A DNA stretch of 64,000 nt from Bacillus sp. AFS088145. GTDB taxonomy: Bacteria > Bacillota > Bacilli > Bacillales > Bacillaceae_G. The notes under the pieces are model-generated. The model worked only from the letters and a program-made list of their open reading frames with translations, searched no databases and was not told the DNA's origin. Position 1 is the stretch's first letter. Each line of letters opens with the position of its first letter. The stretch lies in the NCBI RefSeq assembly GCF_002564465.1, contig NZ_NUUX01000021.1, positions 219,701 through 283,700 of the forward strand, in the 5' to 3' direction. Below, one piece after another: positions 18,045-28,180 of the stretch. Made by a program: the position numbers and the translations under genes.

Positions 18045-20225
18045 GTGTTTAAACAAGAATGGAAAAATATTTTAAAGAAACCAATGACAATTGCAACAAT
18101 CATTGCGATTGGTCTTGTACCAATGCTTTACTCATTAATTTTCTTATCAGCTTATTGGAATCCTTATAATAAAACAGAGAAACTATCTGTCGCAATTGTT
18201 AACAATGACAAGGGTACTGAGTTTAATGATAAAAAGCTTAATGTTGGGAAAGATTTTGTAGAAGGTTTGAAAGATAATAAATCATTCAAATGGAAAGTTA
18301 CAAATAAAAAACAGGCAATGGAAGGATTAAACGATGAAAAATATTATTTAGTCATCGAATTACCTTCTAACTTCTCCAAAAATGCAGCTACGTTATTAGA
18401 CGAAAAACCGCAGAAAATGAAATTAAATTATTACACAAATGCGGGTAAAAACTATGTAGGCGCACAAATTGGTACAAATGCAATGAAAGAAGTAAATGCT
18501 ACTATCTCAAAAGAAATTACAGAACAATATGCTAAAACAGTTTTTGATAATTTCAAGGATATTGGAAAAGGCATGACAAAAGCATCTGATGGTGCAGGTA
18601 AAATCAATGATGGTGCTGCAAAAATTACAGATGGAACAGATGTATTAAATAAAAATTTAAAAAAATTAAATGACAGCATGATCACATTTGAAAATGGTAG
18701 TACAAAACTGAAAAGTGGAGCGACACAATTATCAGATGGTATTAAACAATCAAATGATGGTGCTAATAAATTAAATTCTGGTTTAAATACTCTTCTAGAA
18801 GGTACGGGTACGTTAAAAGCTGGTTCTGGTGATTTAAATAATGGACTTTCGCAACTTGCTGAAGGCGGTAGTAAAATTGAAACTGGGTCTTCTAAGCTAG
18901 AAACAGGAAGTAACCAATTAAATGCTGGACTAAAACAATCTTATGCTGGCGCAACCCAACTGCAAAAAAATGAAGCAGGATTTAATCAGAATCTTGGTGC
19001 TACTAATGATGCTCTTAAATCAATCGTTAATGGATTGCAAGATGGTTCATTAAGTAAAGAAGATTTACAGAAATTAAAAGCAATCTCAAACAGTTTAGAT
19101 CAACTATCAAAAGGAAGTAATCAAATTAAAAATGGTGTTGATCAAATTGCTGCAGCACAAGGTCAATTATATGAAGGTTCAAATAATCTACTTGCTGGAC
19201 AAAAAGAATTAAATACAAATTTAAGTTTATTTAATAGTAAATTGAAAGAAGCGTCTAATGGAGCAAATCAATTAGCTCAAGGAAGTAATGATTTATACAA
19301 TGGTACAAAGGCATTAAGTGAAGGAAGTTCGTTACTTTCAATTGGCCTAGGTAAATTAAATACAGGTGGGGATCAATTAGTCCAAGGGATCAATCAGTTA
19401 AATGATGGTTCTAAACAACTATCTGATGGAACGAATAAGTTATATAGTGGGTCTGGAGACTTATTAAAAGGAGCAACTGATTTAACAAAAGGAACAACTG
19501 AACTTCATAAATCCCTAAAAGATGGTGGAGATGAAGTAAACAAAGTTAAAACAAGTGAAGCAACTGATAAATTCTTTGCAGAACCAACAAAGCTAGTTTC
19601 TCATAAAATAAATAATGTAAAAGAATATGGTGTAGGTTTAACACCGTATATATTATCTATAGGACTATTTGCTGGTGGATTAATGTTCACTTCAGTATAT
19701 CCAATGAGAAAGAACTCTATTGCTCCGACTACTGGTTTAGCTTGGTTCTTTAGTAAATATAGCGTTCTTATTTTCGTGGGGATCATGCAATCAATCGTAG
19801 CAGATATGGTTTTAATTTATGGTATGGGTCTTGATGTGAAAAACGTGTGGTTATTCGTAGTGTTTACAATTATCACTAGCTTGACCTTCTATTCATTAAT
19901 ACAATTCTTAACTGTTACATTAGGAAATATAGGGCAATATTTAGTGTTTGTTATGATGTTATTACAAATTGGTGGAACTTCAGGTACTTTCCCAATTTCA
20001 TTAACACCAACATTTTTCCAAACGATTCATCCATATTTACCGATGACTTATGCTATAAAAGGATTCAGAGAATTAATCTCTAGTTCTGTTAGCAAAGGCT
20101 TTGTATGGGATCAAGTCTACTATTTATGTGGATTTGCAGCGTTATTCATTATCCTAACAAATGTAACTTTTGCAGTTCGTGTTAAATTATCAAAGAAAAA
20201 ACAATTAAGTGAAATTGAGGCTTAA
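18045..20225 (+). CDS. yhgE: YhgE/Pip family membrane protein
   Basis: About 726 residues. It has one transmembrane helix at the N terminus (about 18-38), a long extracytoplasmic region, and five to six helices at the C terminus (about 535-720), the layout of YhgE, the phage infection protein Pip and the ABC-2-like exporter group. The extracytoplasmic part (about 185-500) contains many short imperfect repeats of the form LxxGxxxLxxG / GSxxLxxG, predicted to form an elongated helical structure. The start is the GTG at 18045, preceded by AGGGGAGTGAG; a longer frame begins at a TTG at 18012 inside an inverted repeat. The transported substrate is not established. Confidence 0.88.
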   Translation: MFKQEWKNILKKPMTIATIIAIGLVPMLYSLIFLSAYWNPYNKTEKLSVAIVNNDKGTEFNDKKLNVGKDFVEGLKDNKSFKWKVTNKKQAMEGLNDEKYYLVIELPSNFSKNAATLLDEKPQKMKLNYYTNAGKNYVGAQIGTNAMKEVNATISKEITEQYAKTVFDNFKDIGKGMTKASDGAGKINDGAAKITDGTDVLNKNLKKLNDSMITFENGSTKLKSGATQLSDGIKQSNDGANKLNSGLNTLLEGTGTLKAGSGDLNNGLSQLAEGGSKIETGSSKLETGSNQLNAGLKQSYAGATQLQKNEAGFNQNLGATNDALKSIVNGLQDGSLSKEDLQKLKAISNSLDQLSKGSNQIKNGVDQIAAAQGQLYEGSNNLLAGQKELNTNLSLFNSKLKEASNGANQLAQGSNDLYNGTKALSEGSSLLSIGLGKLNTGGDQLVQGINQLNDGSKQLSDGTNKLYSGSGDLLKGATDLTKGTTELHKSLKDGGDEVNKVKTSEATDKFFAEPTKLVSHKINNVKEYGVGLTPYILSIGLFAGGLMFTSVYPMRKNSIAPTTGLAWFFSKYSVLIFVGIMQSIVADMVLIYGMGLDVKNVWLFVVFTIITSLTFYSLIQFLTVTLGNIGQYLVFVMMLLQIGGTSGTFPISLTPTFFQTIHPYLPMTYAIKGFRELISSSVSKGFVWDQVYYLCGFAALFIILTNVTFAVRVKLSKKKQLSEIEA

Positions 20226-20239
20226 AACGATAAAATAAT

Positions 20240-20284
20240 AAAAAGGATTGAAGTCTAATAAAAAAAGATTTCAATCCTTTTTTA
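20240..20284 (+). terminator. Terminator of the TetR-yhgE operon
   Basis: AAAGGATTGAA pairs with TTCAATCCTTT between 20242 and 20280, followed by a T-run. Confidence 0.8.
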
Positions 20285-20488
20285 CTAATAATGAAATAAA
20301 AATCCAGTATCTTTAGGTCAATCTTTTATTGTAAAATTAGTAATGGAATATGGGAATAATGAAGGAAATAGTATAGAATCCCTTTACATTGTAAGGGACT
20401 TATCGTTAAAATTTTAACGTGGTTAATTTGATAATTGTACATCATGAACACTTAATACTTGCTATTGTACTATAAAATATAAAAAACA

Positions 20489-20502
20489 AGGAAGCGTTTT
20501 CA
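20489..20502 (+). promoter_or_regulatory. Possible CcpA (cre) site before the Lrp gene
   Basis: AGGAAGCGTTTTCA matches the cre consensus TGNAARCGNWWWCA at all but the first position and lies about 24 bases before the start codon. In that position it would repress by roadblock. It is a single weak-information site, so confidence is low. Confidence 0.35.
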
Positions 20503-20525
20503 TTTAATAGAAAAGTGGTGAATAA

Positions 20526-20975
20526 ATGAAACTAACTGACATCGATAAAAGAATTCTAGAGATGCTCACTAAAAATGGTCGGATGTCATACGCCGATATT
20601 GGAAAAGAACTTAATTTATCAAGGGTTTCGATCCGTGAACGTGTGAATCAATTAATTAAAAACGGGGTTATTGAGAGGTTTTCAGTAGTCATTAATTCAG
20701 AAAAAGTAGGCAAAGGTGTATCTGCATTCTTTGAAGTAGATTGTGAACCAGCTTATTTAGTAGTCGTAGCCGAAGCACTTGCAGATAATCCTGTTGTAGC
20801 GAGTTGTTATCAAATGACGGGTCCAAGCACTTTACATATGCATGTATTAGTCGATGATTTTGTCAGCTTAGAACAATTTATAAATAATGAATTATATGCT
20901 TTAGAAGGAATAACAAGGGTAGAAAGTCATATTTTATTACGAAGATTTAAGAGTAGAAATGGCTTAAAATTATAG
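20526..20975 (+). CDS. Lrp/AsnC family transcriptional regulator (YwrC-like)
   Basis: A 149-residue regulator with an N-terminal winged HTH (about 4-60; LTDIDKRILEMLTKNGRMSY, LNLSRVSIRERVNQLIKNG) and a C-terminal RAM ligand-binding domain (about 68-145). It has its own terminator, so it is not cotranscribed with the transporter genes 200 bases downstream, but it points toward them. In B. subtilis an Lrp-type regulator (ywrC) sits beside ywrD and ywrAB, whose relatives are the last three genes of this cluster. I infer that it senses an amino acid or peptide product and controls the cluster. Confidence 0.9.
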   Translation: MKLTDIDKRILEMLTKNGRMSYADIGKELNLSRVSIRERVNQLIKNGVIERFSVVINSEKVGKGVSAFFEVDCEPAYLVVVAEALADNPVVASCYQMTGPSTLHMHVLVDDFVSLEQFINNELYALEGITRVESHILLRRFKSRNGLKL

Positions 20976-20982
20976 TTGTCAT

Positions 20983-21014
20983 GGCGAGGGATTGGTAATC
21001 CCTCGTCTTTTTTT
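20983..21014 (+). terminator. Terminator of the Lrp gene
   Basis: CGAGGGATT (20985-20993) pairs with AATCCCTCG (20997-21005), followed by TCTTTTTTT. Confidence 0.9.
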
Positions 21015-21173
21015 ACTATTTTTTGTAAAAATTCATAAAAATATAGAATATTCTGTCTATCGGGGGTATAATCGAAAATAATTAAAATTAACATTGTTAG
21101 GTTATACGGTGATTGAGGTTAACAAACGTATGTGATTTTAGTTAATATACTTACAAATGGAGTAGGTGGAAAG

Positions 21174-22115
21174 ATGGCGTCACTCATATTAAGAAGGTTG
21201 TTTCAATTGTTTTTATTATTGCTAGGTATCTCCTTTTTAGTCTTTGCTTCTATGCATTTAGCACCTGGTGACCCAGCTGCAATCATTGGCGGACCTACAG
21301 CAACAAAAGCTGATTTAAATGCCATTCGAGAAAGTTTGGGACTGAACGACTCGTTTTTTGTCCAATATTGGCATTATTTATCAAGCGTATTACATGGGGA
21401 TTTAGGATATTCCTTTCAAACGAAACAGTCGGTTGCAGAGGCAATTTCAATCCGTTTTCCTAATACTTTAAGTTTAGCAATCGCGAGTATGGTAGTTGCA
21501 GTAATAATCGGGGTAATAACAGGAATTGTCTCCGCACTTAAGCAAAACTCGTGGATGGATGTATCAAGTACAATAATAGCCCTTGCAGGTATTTCAGTAC
21601 CTAATTTTTGGCTAGGTGCCATCCTTATTCTTATTTTCGGAGTTAATCTACAAATTCTTCCCGTTGGGGGACTCGATTCACCAATTTGGACTGTAGAAGG
21701 ATTTAAGCAAATCATTTTACCTGCCATTGCATTGGGAACAGCCTCAGCAGCAATGATTGCAAGAATGAGCCGATCATCTATGTTAGAGGTAATTCGAGCT
21801 GATTACATACGAACTGCAAGAGCGAAAGGTGTAAAAGAAAAATCGATTGTTTGGATTCATGCTTTAAAAAACTCGATGATTCCAGTCATAACTGTTATTG
21901 GTTTAAACTTCGGATTTCTTCTTGGAGGAACAATCATTACAGAACAAGTATTTGCGATTAACGGTGTCGGCAGATTAATGATCGATGCAATTGCAGCTAG
22001 AGATTTTCCTATGGTTCAAGGGGCAGTATTACTTGTAGCATTTATGTTTGTAGTCGTGAATTTACTTGTTGATATTTTATACGTATTTATCGATCCAAGA
22101 ATTAGCTACGATTAA
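21174..22115 (+). CDS. Peptide ABC importer permease, DppB/OppB type
   Basis: A 313-residue inner subunit of an oligopeptide or dipeptide importer with six transmembrane helices. The family N terminus LRRLFQLFLLLLGISFLVF and the APGDPA segment are present, and the coupling EAA loop reads RTARAKGVKEKSIVWIHALKN at about 220-240. The ATG at 21174 is preceded by AGGTGGAAAG; an upstream GTG at 21132 in frame lacks a site. It is the first gene of an eight-gene co-directional run ending at 29274. Confidence 0.93.
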   Translation: MASLILRRLFQLFLLLLGISFLVFASMHLAPGDPAAIIGGPTATKADLNAIRESLGLNDSFFVQYWHYLSSVLHGDLGYSFQTKQSVAEAISIRFPNTLSLAIASMVVAVIIGVITGIVSALKQNSWMDVSSTIIALAGISVPNFWLGAILILIFGVNLQILPVGGLDSPIWTVEGFKQIILPAIALGTASAAMIARMSRSSMLEVIRADYIRTARAKGVKEKSIVWIHALKNSMIPVITVIGLNFGFLLGGTIITEQVFAINGVGRLMIDAIAARDFPMVQGAVLLVAFMFVVVNLLVDILYVFIDPRISYD

Positions 22116-22138
22116 TTGGCTAGAAGGGAGGAAAAATT

Positions 22139-23044
22139 TTGTCTACAGAAGTCATCATTAATAACATAAGTGCAAAGCAAGCTATATCAAAAAAGAAAGA
22201 AAAATTTATTGTCCAAACATTTAAACGTTTAATCAAAAATAGATTGGCTGTTTTTGGATTAATCATTATTATTTTACAAATTTTAATGGCAGTATTTGCA
22301 CCACTTATTACGATTCATGATCCGATTAAACAAAATTTAGCATCAACAGAACTGCCAATATTCTCTAGCGGTCATTGGTTAGGTACAGATAATTATGGTC
22401 GAGATATGTGGAGCCGAATTGTATTCGGATCTAGAGTATCACTCGTTGTTGGATTCAGTGCAGTGATTCTTGGCTTAATTGGCGGTATTACAATAGGCAT
22501 GCTAGCTGGCTATTCTTCAAAATTAGATGGCTTGCTTATGAGAATAGTAGATTTACTATTTGCTTTTCCTGGAATTTTACTAGCTATGCTAATTATCGCA
22601 ATTCTTGGGACAAGTTTAGTGAATGTAGCAGTTGCGATTAGTATTTGGTCCATTCCTTCATGTGCAAGAATTGTTCGTGGTTCGGTTTTATCTATTAAGA
22701 AGCAAGAATACATACAAGCAATGAGGACTTTAGGTGCAAGTAATTTACGAATTATGGTGAAGCATATTTTACCAAACTGTATGGCACCAATCATAGTTTT
22801 TGCCACAATGAGAATGGCTACTGCTATTTTATCAACGGCATCATTAAGTTATTTAGGTCTTGGTGCACAACCTCCAACAGCCGAATGGGGATCAATGATC
22901 TCTCAAGGGCAAGATTATATGTTTTCTTCCCCACATATGACAATCGTACCAGGGATCGCAATTATGCTGATCGTTTTCTCTTTTAATGTCGTAGGTGATG
23001 GATTAAGAGATGCTTTAGATCCAAATATGAATATTAATGATTGA
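22139..23044 (+). CDS. Peptide ABC importer permease, DppC/OppC type
   Basis: A 301-residue second permease with six helices. It contains the typical HWLGTDNYGRDMWSRIVFGS stretch near residue 79 and the coupling loop QAMRTLGASNLRIMVKHILP near 192. The start is TTG, with AAGGGAGG 8 bases upstream. It pairs with the DppB-type permease 23 bases upstream to form the membrane channel. Confidence 0.93.
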   Translation: MSTEVIINNISAKQAISKKKEKFIVQTFKRLIKNRLAVFGLIIIILQILMAVFAPLITIHDPIKQNLASTELPIFSSGHWLGTDNYGRDMWSRIVFGSRVSLVVGFSAVILGLIGGITIGMLAGYSSKLDGLLMRIVDLLFAFPGILLAMLIIAILGTSLVNVAVAISIWSIPSCARIVRGSVLSIKKQEYIQAMRTLGASNLRIMVKHILPNCMAPIIVFATMRMATAILSTASLSYLGLGAQPPTAEWGSMISQGQDYMFSSPHMTIVPGIAIMLIVFSFNVVGDGLRDALDPNMNIND

Positions 23045-23056
23045 GGAGATGGGTAA

Positions 23057-24577
23057 ATGAAAAAATGGATGGTTATCGTAATTAGTGCAATTCTACTTCT
23101 TGCTGGATGCTCTAGTAAAACAACTGGATCAAATAGCGCCAATGTTTCGCAAGAGCTTACATATGCTTCAACTTCTGATGTAGTAGGTTTATCACCAATC
23201 TTAACAAATGATTCTGTATCAGCTAATGTCATCATGCAAGTCTATGAAACTTTATTTAAAAGAAATCCTAAAACAATGAAAATCGAACCTTTATTAGCAG
23301 AATCTTATACGAATCCAGATGATAAAACTTGGGAAATTACATTAAAAAAAGGAATTAAATTTCAAGATGGAACAGATTTTAACGCAGAAGCAGTAAAATA
23401 CACATTTGATAAATTCCGTGATCCAAAAACTGCTGCTCCACGTGCTTCATTATTAGAACCAATTCAATCAGTTAATGTAATTGATGATTACAAAGTAGAA
23501 ATTAAAACGAAATATCCATATGGACCACTTTTAGCTGCACTTGCTCATACTGCTGCTTCAATCGTAAGCCCTGAAGCAGATAAAAATAGTGATTTAATGA
23601 AAACACCTGTAGGAACTGGGCCATTTAAGTTTGTTAGCTGGACACCTGGTGACCAAATCGTTCTAGAGGCAAACAAAGATTATTGGAATGGTGCACCAAA
23701 ATTGAAAAAAGTTACTTTTAAAGTAGTACCTGAAGTTTCTACAGCTATTTCAATGTTACAAACAGGAAAAGTACAGTTTATTGATGCTCTACCAGCTGAA
23801 CAAATTAAGCGTTTAGAATCAATTAAAAATGTAAAAGTGACAAAAGCAGAAGGAACACCTGTTTATTATTTAGGGTTTAACATGAAAAAAGCTCCAATGA
23901 ATAACTTAGCATTCCGTCAAGCTGTTGCTTATGGATTAGATCGTAAAGCATATATTAATCAGTTAAACGGATTAGGCGTCGAAGGTAATAGTGTAATTGG
24001 ACCAAAAGTTTTCGGATATGATCAATCTGAAGAAAAAGTTGGCTATTCTTATGATTTAGAAAAAGCTAAAAAACTGATTAAAGATAATGGATTTGAAGGA
24101 AAAGAAGTAAAGATACTAGTACCAAATCGAGATATGTATATGAAAATGGCTGAAATTGCTCAATCTCAAATGACGGAAATTGGTCTGAAAGTTAAGCTTG
24201 AAACGATGGAATGGGGAACTTTCCTAGATGCAGCAACTAAAGGTCAATACGATGTAACCTTCTTAGGATGGGCAAATAGTACAGCTGATGGTAGTGAATT
24301 ATTGTATCCAAACTTCCACTCTGACAATATTGGATCATCAAACCGAATTTCATATAGTAATAAGCAATTTGATCAGTTAGTTAATGAATCTCGTCAAACA
24401 ATTGACCAAAATGCTCGAAAAGAAAAATTAAAAGAAGCAAATGAATTATTAGTAAAAGATGCTCCTGTAATCGTTATGAATCAAGGTGTAGTAACATCTG
24501 CAGTTGATCAATCGGTGAAAGGCATTGAAATTGATCCTACTGGCCAATGGTCATTATACAACGTACACAGAGAGTAG
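23057..24577 (+). CDS. Peptide-binding lipoprotein (SBP family 5)
   Basis: A 506-residue extracellular solute-binding protein anchored as a lipoprotein. The lipobox LAGC gives Cys18 as the lipidated residue. The family 5 signature is visible around LLAESYTNPDDKTWEITLKKG (about 75-95) and in LAFRQAVAYGLDRKAYI (about 283-299). It captures peptides, or possibly glutathione or nickel chelates as some relatives do, and hands them to the DppBC-type permeases encoded just upstream. TTGAGGAGATGGG precedes the ATG. Confidence 0.93.
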   Translation: MKKWMVIVISAILLLAGCSSKTTGSNSANVSQELTYASTSDVVGLSPILTNDSVSANVIMQVYETLFKRNPKTMKIEPLLAESYTNPDDKTWEITLKKGIKFQDGTDFNAEAVKYTFDKFRDPKTAAPRASLLEPIQSVNVIDDYKVEIKTKYPYGPLLAALAHTAASIVSPEADKNSDLMKTPVGTGPFKFVSWTPGDQIVLEANKDYWNGAPKLKKVTFKVVPEVSTAISMLQTGKVQFIDALPAEQIKRLESIKNVKVTKAEGTPVYYLGFNMKKAPMNNLAFRQAVAYGLDRKAYINQLNGLGVEGNSVIGPKVFGYDQSEEKVGYSYDLEKAKKLIKDNGFEGKEVKILVPNRDMYMKMAEIAQSQMTEIGLKVKLETMEWGTFLDAATKGQYDVTFLGWANSTADGSELLYPNFHSDNIGSSNRISYSNKQFDQLVNESRQTIDQNARKEKLKEANELLVKDAPVIVMNQGVVTSAVDQSVKGIEIDPTGQWSLYNVHRE

Positions 24578-24585
24578 GTAATAGT

Positions 24586-25563
24586 ATGTCAACAGAGCTT
24601 CTATCTGTAAATAATTTAGTAACAACGTTTCGAACAGCTGATGGAGAAATCCCAGCTGTTCGAAACGTATCCTTTTCAGTTAATAAAAGTGAAACTTTAT
24701 GTATAGTTGGCGAATCAGGTTGCGGAAAAAGTATTACTTCATTGTCTATTATGGGATTATTGCCAAGTAATGGATCGATAAAAAGCGGTTCAATTCAATT
24801 AGAAGGAACTGATTTAACTAAGTTAACAACTGATGAATTCAGAAAAATAAGAGGCAATAAAATATCGATGATTTTTCAAGAGCCGATGACTGCGTTAAAC
24901 CCTGTAATCACAATTGGTTATCAGCTACGTGAACCACTTATGATCCACCAAAAGCTTTCTAAACAAGAAGCAAATCAAAAAGGAATTGAACTCTTAAAGC
25001 AAGTAGGAATACCATATCCTGAAAAAAGAATGACTCAATATCCCCATGAGTTAAGTGGCGGAATGAGGCAAAGGGTTATGATTGCTATTTCATTAGCTTG
25101 CACACCTGGACTCTTAATTGCAGATGAGCCAACGACTGCACTCGATGTTACGATTCAATCTCAAATATTAGATTTAATCCATGAGTTACAAGAACAACTC
25201 GGAATGGGTGTCATCATGGTTACACATGATATGGGAGTCGTAGCTGAGATTGCTGATAAAGTGATGGTCATGTATGCAGGAGAAAAAATAGAAGAAGGTC
25301 CAGTTGAAGAGATTTTTAATCATCCAAGTCATCCATATACTAGGGGATTATTAAGCTCTGTACCAAATGTAGATGATCCCGATTTTGAATTAGAAGCAAT
25401 TCCAGGCTCTACACCGAGCTTAAACGAACAAATAACTGGCTGCCGTTTTCATCCACGTTGTGAACATGCATTAGCACGTTGCAAAGTTGAAGTCCCTAAA
25501 GAAATTACAATAAAGGATGGACACACAGTTAAATGTTGGCTGAGTGAGGAGGATGCGATATGA
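24586..25563 (+). CDS. Peptide ABC importer ATPase, DppD/OppD type
   Basis: A 325-residue ATPase subunit. It has Walker A GESGCGKS (about 40-47), signature LSGGMRQRV (about 155) and Walker B LLIADEPTTALD. The C-terminal oligopeptide domain has four cysteines in the GCRFHPRCEHALARC...KCW pattern, the arrangement that binds an iron-sulfur cluster in some OppD/DppD proteins. The ATG at 24586 fits family N termini (STELLSVNNLVTTF); an upstream ATG at 24547 overlaps the SBP gene and has no support. Confidence 0.93.
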   Translation: MSTELLSVNNLVTTFRTADGEIPAVRNVSFSVNKSETLCIVGESGCGKSITSLSIMGLLPSNGSIKSGSIQLEGTDLTKLTTDEFRKIRGNKISMIFQEPMTALNPVITIGYQLREPLMIHQKLSKQEANQKGIELLKQVGIPYPEKRMTQYPHELSGGMRQRVMIAISLACTPGLLIADEPTTALDVTIQSQILDLIHELQEQLGMGVIMVTHDMGVVAEIADKVMVMYAGEKIEEGPVEEIFNHPSHPYTRGLLSSVPNVDDPDFELEAIPGSTPSLNEQITGCRFHPRCEHALARCKVEVPKEITIKDGHTVKCWLSEEDAI

Positions 25564-26543
25564 CTCTAACAAAAAGTAAATATTTATTAGAGCTACGAAG
25601 TGTTAAAAAATATTATCCGATTCGTGGAGGCTTACTAAAAAAAGTTCAAGGTCACGTCAAAGCAGTTGAAGAAGTGAGTCTAACAGTATTAGAAGGTGAA
25701 AGCTTAGGCGTTGTAGGTGAATCAGGTTGCGGTAAATCTACATTGGGTAAAACGATTTTAGGTCTTGAAGATATTACTGACGGAAAAGTATTTTTTAAAG
25801 ATACAGAAATCCAACATTTATCGAATAAGAGTCGAAATGATTTTAAGAAACAAATGCAAATGATTTTCCAGGATCCATATGCTTCATTAAATCCAAGACA
25901 ACGAATTGGAGATGCATTGGAAGAAGTATTTGTTATCCATACGAATCTATCAAAACAAGAACGAAAAGAGAAAGTAGTCGGTTTGCTTCGTGAGGTAGGC
26001 TTAAATGAAGATCATCATGATCGATATCCTCATGAATTTAGTGGTGGACAACGTCAACGAATCGGTATTGCACGAGCAATTGCCCTTAACCCATCGTTAA
26101 TTATTTGTGACGAGGCAGTTTCTGCACTTGATGTGTCTGTACAAGCACAAGTATTAAAACTTTTAAAATCATTACAAGAAAAATATAACTTAACTTATTT
26201 ATTTATCTCGCATGATTTAGGAGTTGTACGATATTTTTGTGATCGAGTTTTAGTAATGTATTTAGGAAATACAGTGGAACTTGCTCCTGCTGACAAGCTA
26301 TATAATAACCCACTACATCCTTATACAAAAGCGTTACTATCTGCGATACCACGTCCAAAGGTAGGGAAAAGACCTGAGAAAATCCGTTTGACAGGTGAAA
26401 TTCCAAATCCAGCTAACCCACCTTCAGGTTGTACATTCCGTACTCGTTGTCCACTAGCAACAGAGATTTGCGGGCAAGTAAAACCAGAGTGGAAGGAAAT
26501 TGAAGAAAATCATTTTGTTGCATGTCACCATGTAGATGCTTAA
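25560..26543 (+). CDS. Peptide ABC importer ATPase, DppF/OppF type
   Basis: A 327-residue second ATPase. It has Walker A GESGCGKST (about 58-66), signature FSGGQRQRIG and Walker B LIICDEAVSALD, where the usual Pro-Thr after DE is Ala-Val as in many DppF proteins. The C-terminal domain also carries four cysteines (GCTFRTRC, EICG, ACHH). Its ATG overlaps the stop of the DppD-type gene (ATGA), and the ribosome binding site GAGGAGG lies within that gene. The two ATPases act as a heterodimer. Confidence 0.93.
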   Translation: MTLTKSKYLLELRSVKKYYPIRGGLLKKVQGHVKAVEEVSLTVLEGESLGVVGESGCGKSTLGKTILGLEDITDGKVFFKDTEIQHLSNKSRNDFKKQMQMIFQDPYASLNPRQRIGDALEEVFVIHTNLSKQERKEKVVGLLREVGLNEDHHDRYPHEFSGGQRQRIGIARAIALNPSLIICDEAVSALDVSVQAQVLKLLKSLQEKYNLTYLFISHDLGVVRYFCDRVLVMYLGNTVELAPADKLYNNPLHPYTKALLSAIPRPKVGKRPEKIRLTGEIPNPANPPSGCTFRTRCPLATEICGQVKPEWKEIEENHFVACHHVDA

Positions 26544-26557
26544 AGGAGAAGATACAG

Positions 26558-28168
26558 ATGCAGTTTGATCATTTAAATAATCCATATTCAGCACAACGCC
26601 ATACGACATTTGGAAAAAATGGAATGGTAGCTACTTCACAACCTTTAGCGGCGCAAGCGGGGTTAGATATATTAAAAAAAGGCGGTAACGCAATCGACGC
26701 TGCAATTGCTACAGCTGCTGCTTTAACAGTAGTTGAACCAACTTCAAACGGTATTGGTGGAGACGCCTTTGCACTAGTTTGGATAAATGGGGAATTACAT
26801 GGTTTAAACGGTAGTGGTCCTGCCCCAAAATCAATTTCGATTGAAAAGCTAAAGGAACAAGGACTCGAGAAGATGCCAACCCATGGGGTTATTCCAGTTA
26901 CAGTACCTGGAGTACCTGCTGCATGGGCTGCTTTGTCAAAACGTTTTGGTAAATTACCATTAGAAGAGGTTTTACAACCGGCTATTACGCTTGCAGAAGA
27001 AGGCTTCCCACTCTCGCCAATTTTAGGGAAGTTTTGGAATATAGCATACGAAAAGTTTAAAAAACAATTTACTTCACCAGAATTTGATGAGTGGTTCAAA
27101 ACATTCGCTCCAAATGATCGTGCACCAGATATTGGCGAATTATGGTCATCAAAAGCCCATGCAGAAACATTACGTGAAATCGGTGCAACGAATGCTGAGA
27201 GTTTTTATCGTGGCAACTTGGCAGAAAAAATTGTTTCCTTTATGAAAGAACATAACGGATACCTTAGTTCAGAGGACCTAAGTGAATATAAAGTAGAATG
27301 GGTTAACCCAATCTCGACAAATTATCGTGGATACGATGTTTGGGAAATTCCGCCCAATGGGCAAGGTTTGGTTGCGTTAATGGCATTAAACATTGCTAAA
27401 GGTTTTAATTTTTCTGCAAAAGATGATGTCGATACATATCATAAGCAAATAGAAGCTATGAAACTAGCTTTTACTGATGGAAAAGCGTTTATTACAGATT
27501 CTGAGCATATGGATATTAATGTAGAGGAGCTACTATCAGAAGAATATGCCGGATCGCGTCGAGAATTAATTTGTGAAAAAGCGATAGAGCCAGAAAACTA
27601 TACACCTCCAAAAGGTGGAACCGTTTATTTAGCGACTGCTGATGGCGAAGGGAATATGGTTTCCTTTATTCAAAGTAACTATATGGGATTTGGTTCAGGG
27701 ATTGTAATTCCTGATACAGGAATTGCTCTTCAAAATAGGGGTCATGATTTTACTTTAAATCCGGAGCATTCTAATGCACTTAAGCCAGGTAAAAGAACAT
27801 ATCACACAATAATTCCAGGGTTTTTAACAAAAGATGGCGAAGCAGTAGGGCCATTTGGCGTAATGGGAGGTTATATGCAGCCACAAGGTCATGCACAAGT
27901 TGTCATGAATACTGTTGATTTCCACCTAAATCCTCAAAGTGCATTAGATGCACCTAGATGGCAGTGGATGGAAGGAAAAAAAGTGGTCGTAGAACCTCAT
28001 TTCCCAAATCATCTTGCCCAAGCACTAGCAAGAAAAGGCCATCAAATTCAAGTGGCTACAGATTGTAGCAGCTTCGGAAGGGGTCAAATTATTTGGCGCA
28101 ATCCTGAGACCGGGGTGCTAATGGGAGGAACAGAATCTAGAACAGATGGTGCAATTGCGGTTTGGTAA
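26558..28168 (+). CDS. ywrD: Gamma-glutamyltransferase-like hydrolase (YwrD type)
   Basis: A 536-residue Ntn-hydrolase of the gamma-glutamyltranspeptidase family. Thr355, in KGGTVYLATADGEGN, is the expected autocleavage site and nucleophile, dividing the chain into large and small subunits. Other signatures are GGNAIDAAIATAAAL near residue 46, NGIGGDAFALVW near 66, and GGYMQPQGHAQVV near 436. There is no signal peptide, so it acts in the cytoplasm, as expected for YwrD rather than the exported Ggt. With a peptide importer in front, it probably cleaves imported gamma-glutamyl peptides such as glutathione (inference). I chose the ATG at 26558, preceded by AAAGGAGAAG. Confidence 0.9.
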   Translation: MQFDHLNNPYSAQRHTTFGKNGMVATSQPLAAQAGLDILKKGGNAIDAAIATAAALTVVEPTSNGIGGDAFALVWINGELHGLNGSGPAPKSISIEKLKEQGLEKMPTHGVIPVTVPGVPAAWAALSKRFGKLPLEEVLQPAITLAEEGFPLSPILGKFWNIAYEKFKKQFTSPEFDEWFKTFAPNDRAPDIGELWSSKAHAETLREIGATNAESFYRGNLAEKIVSFMKEHNGYLSSEDLSEYKVEWVNPISTNYRGYDVWEIPPNGQGLVALMALNIAKGFNFSAKDDVDTYHKQIEAMKLAFTDGKAFITDSEHMDINVEELLSEEYAGSRRELICEKAIEPENYTPPKGGTVYLATADGEGNMVSFIQSNYMGFGSGIVIPDTGIALQNRGHDFTLNPEHSNALKPGKRTYHTIIPGFLTKDGEAVGPFGVMGGYMQPQGHAQVVMNTVDFHLNPQSALDAPRWQWMEGKKVVVEPHFPNHLAQALARKGHQIQVATDCSSFGRGQIIWRNPETGVLMGGTESRTDGAIAVW

Positions 28169-28180
28169 AGGAATGATTCA

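Noticed and set aside
20389..20407. Imperfect inverted repeat CCCTTTACATTGTAAGGG before the Lrp gene
   Set aside because: The arms need a bulge, there is no T-run, and it is not placed at a recognisable promoter. It is too weak to call.
21040..21075. CodY-like box before the peptide importer (AATATTCTGTC region)
   Set aside because: Only about ten of fifteen positions match the CodY consensus in very A/T-rich DNA, which is expected by chance.
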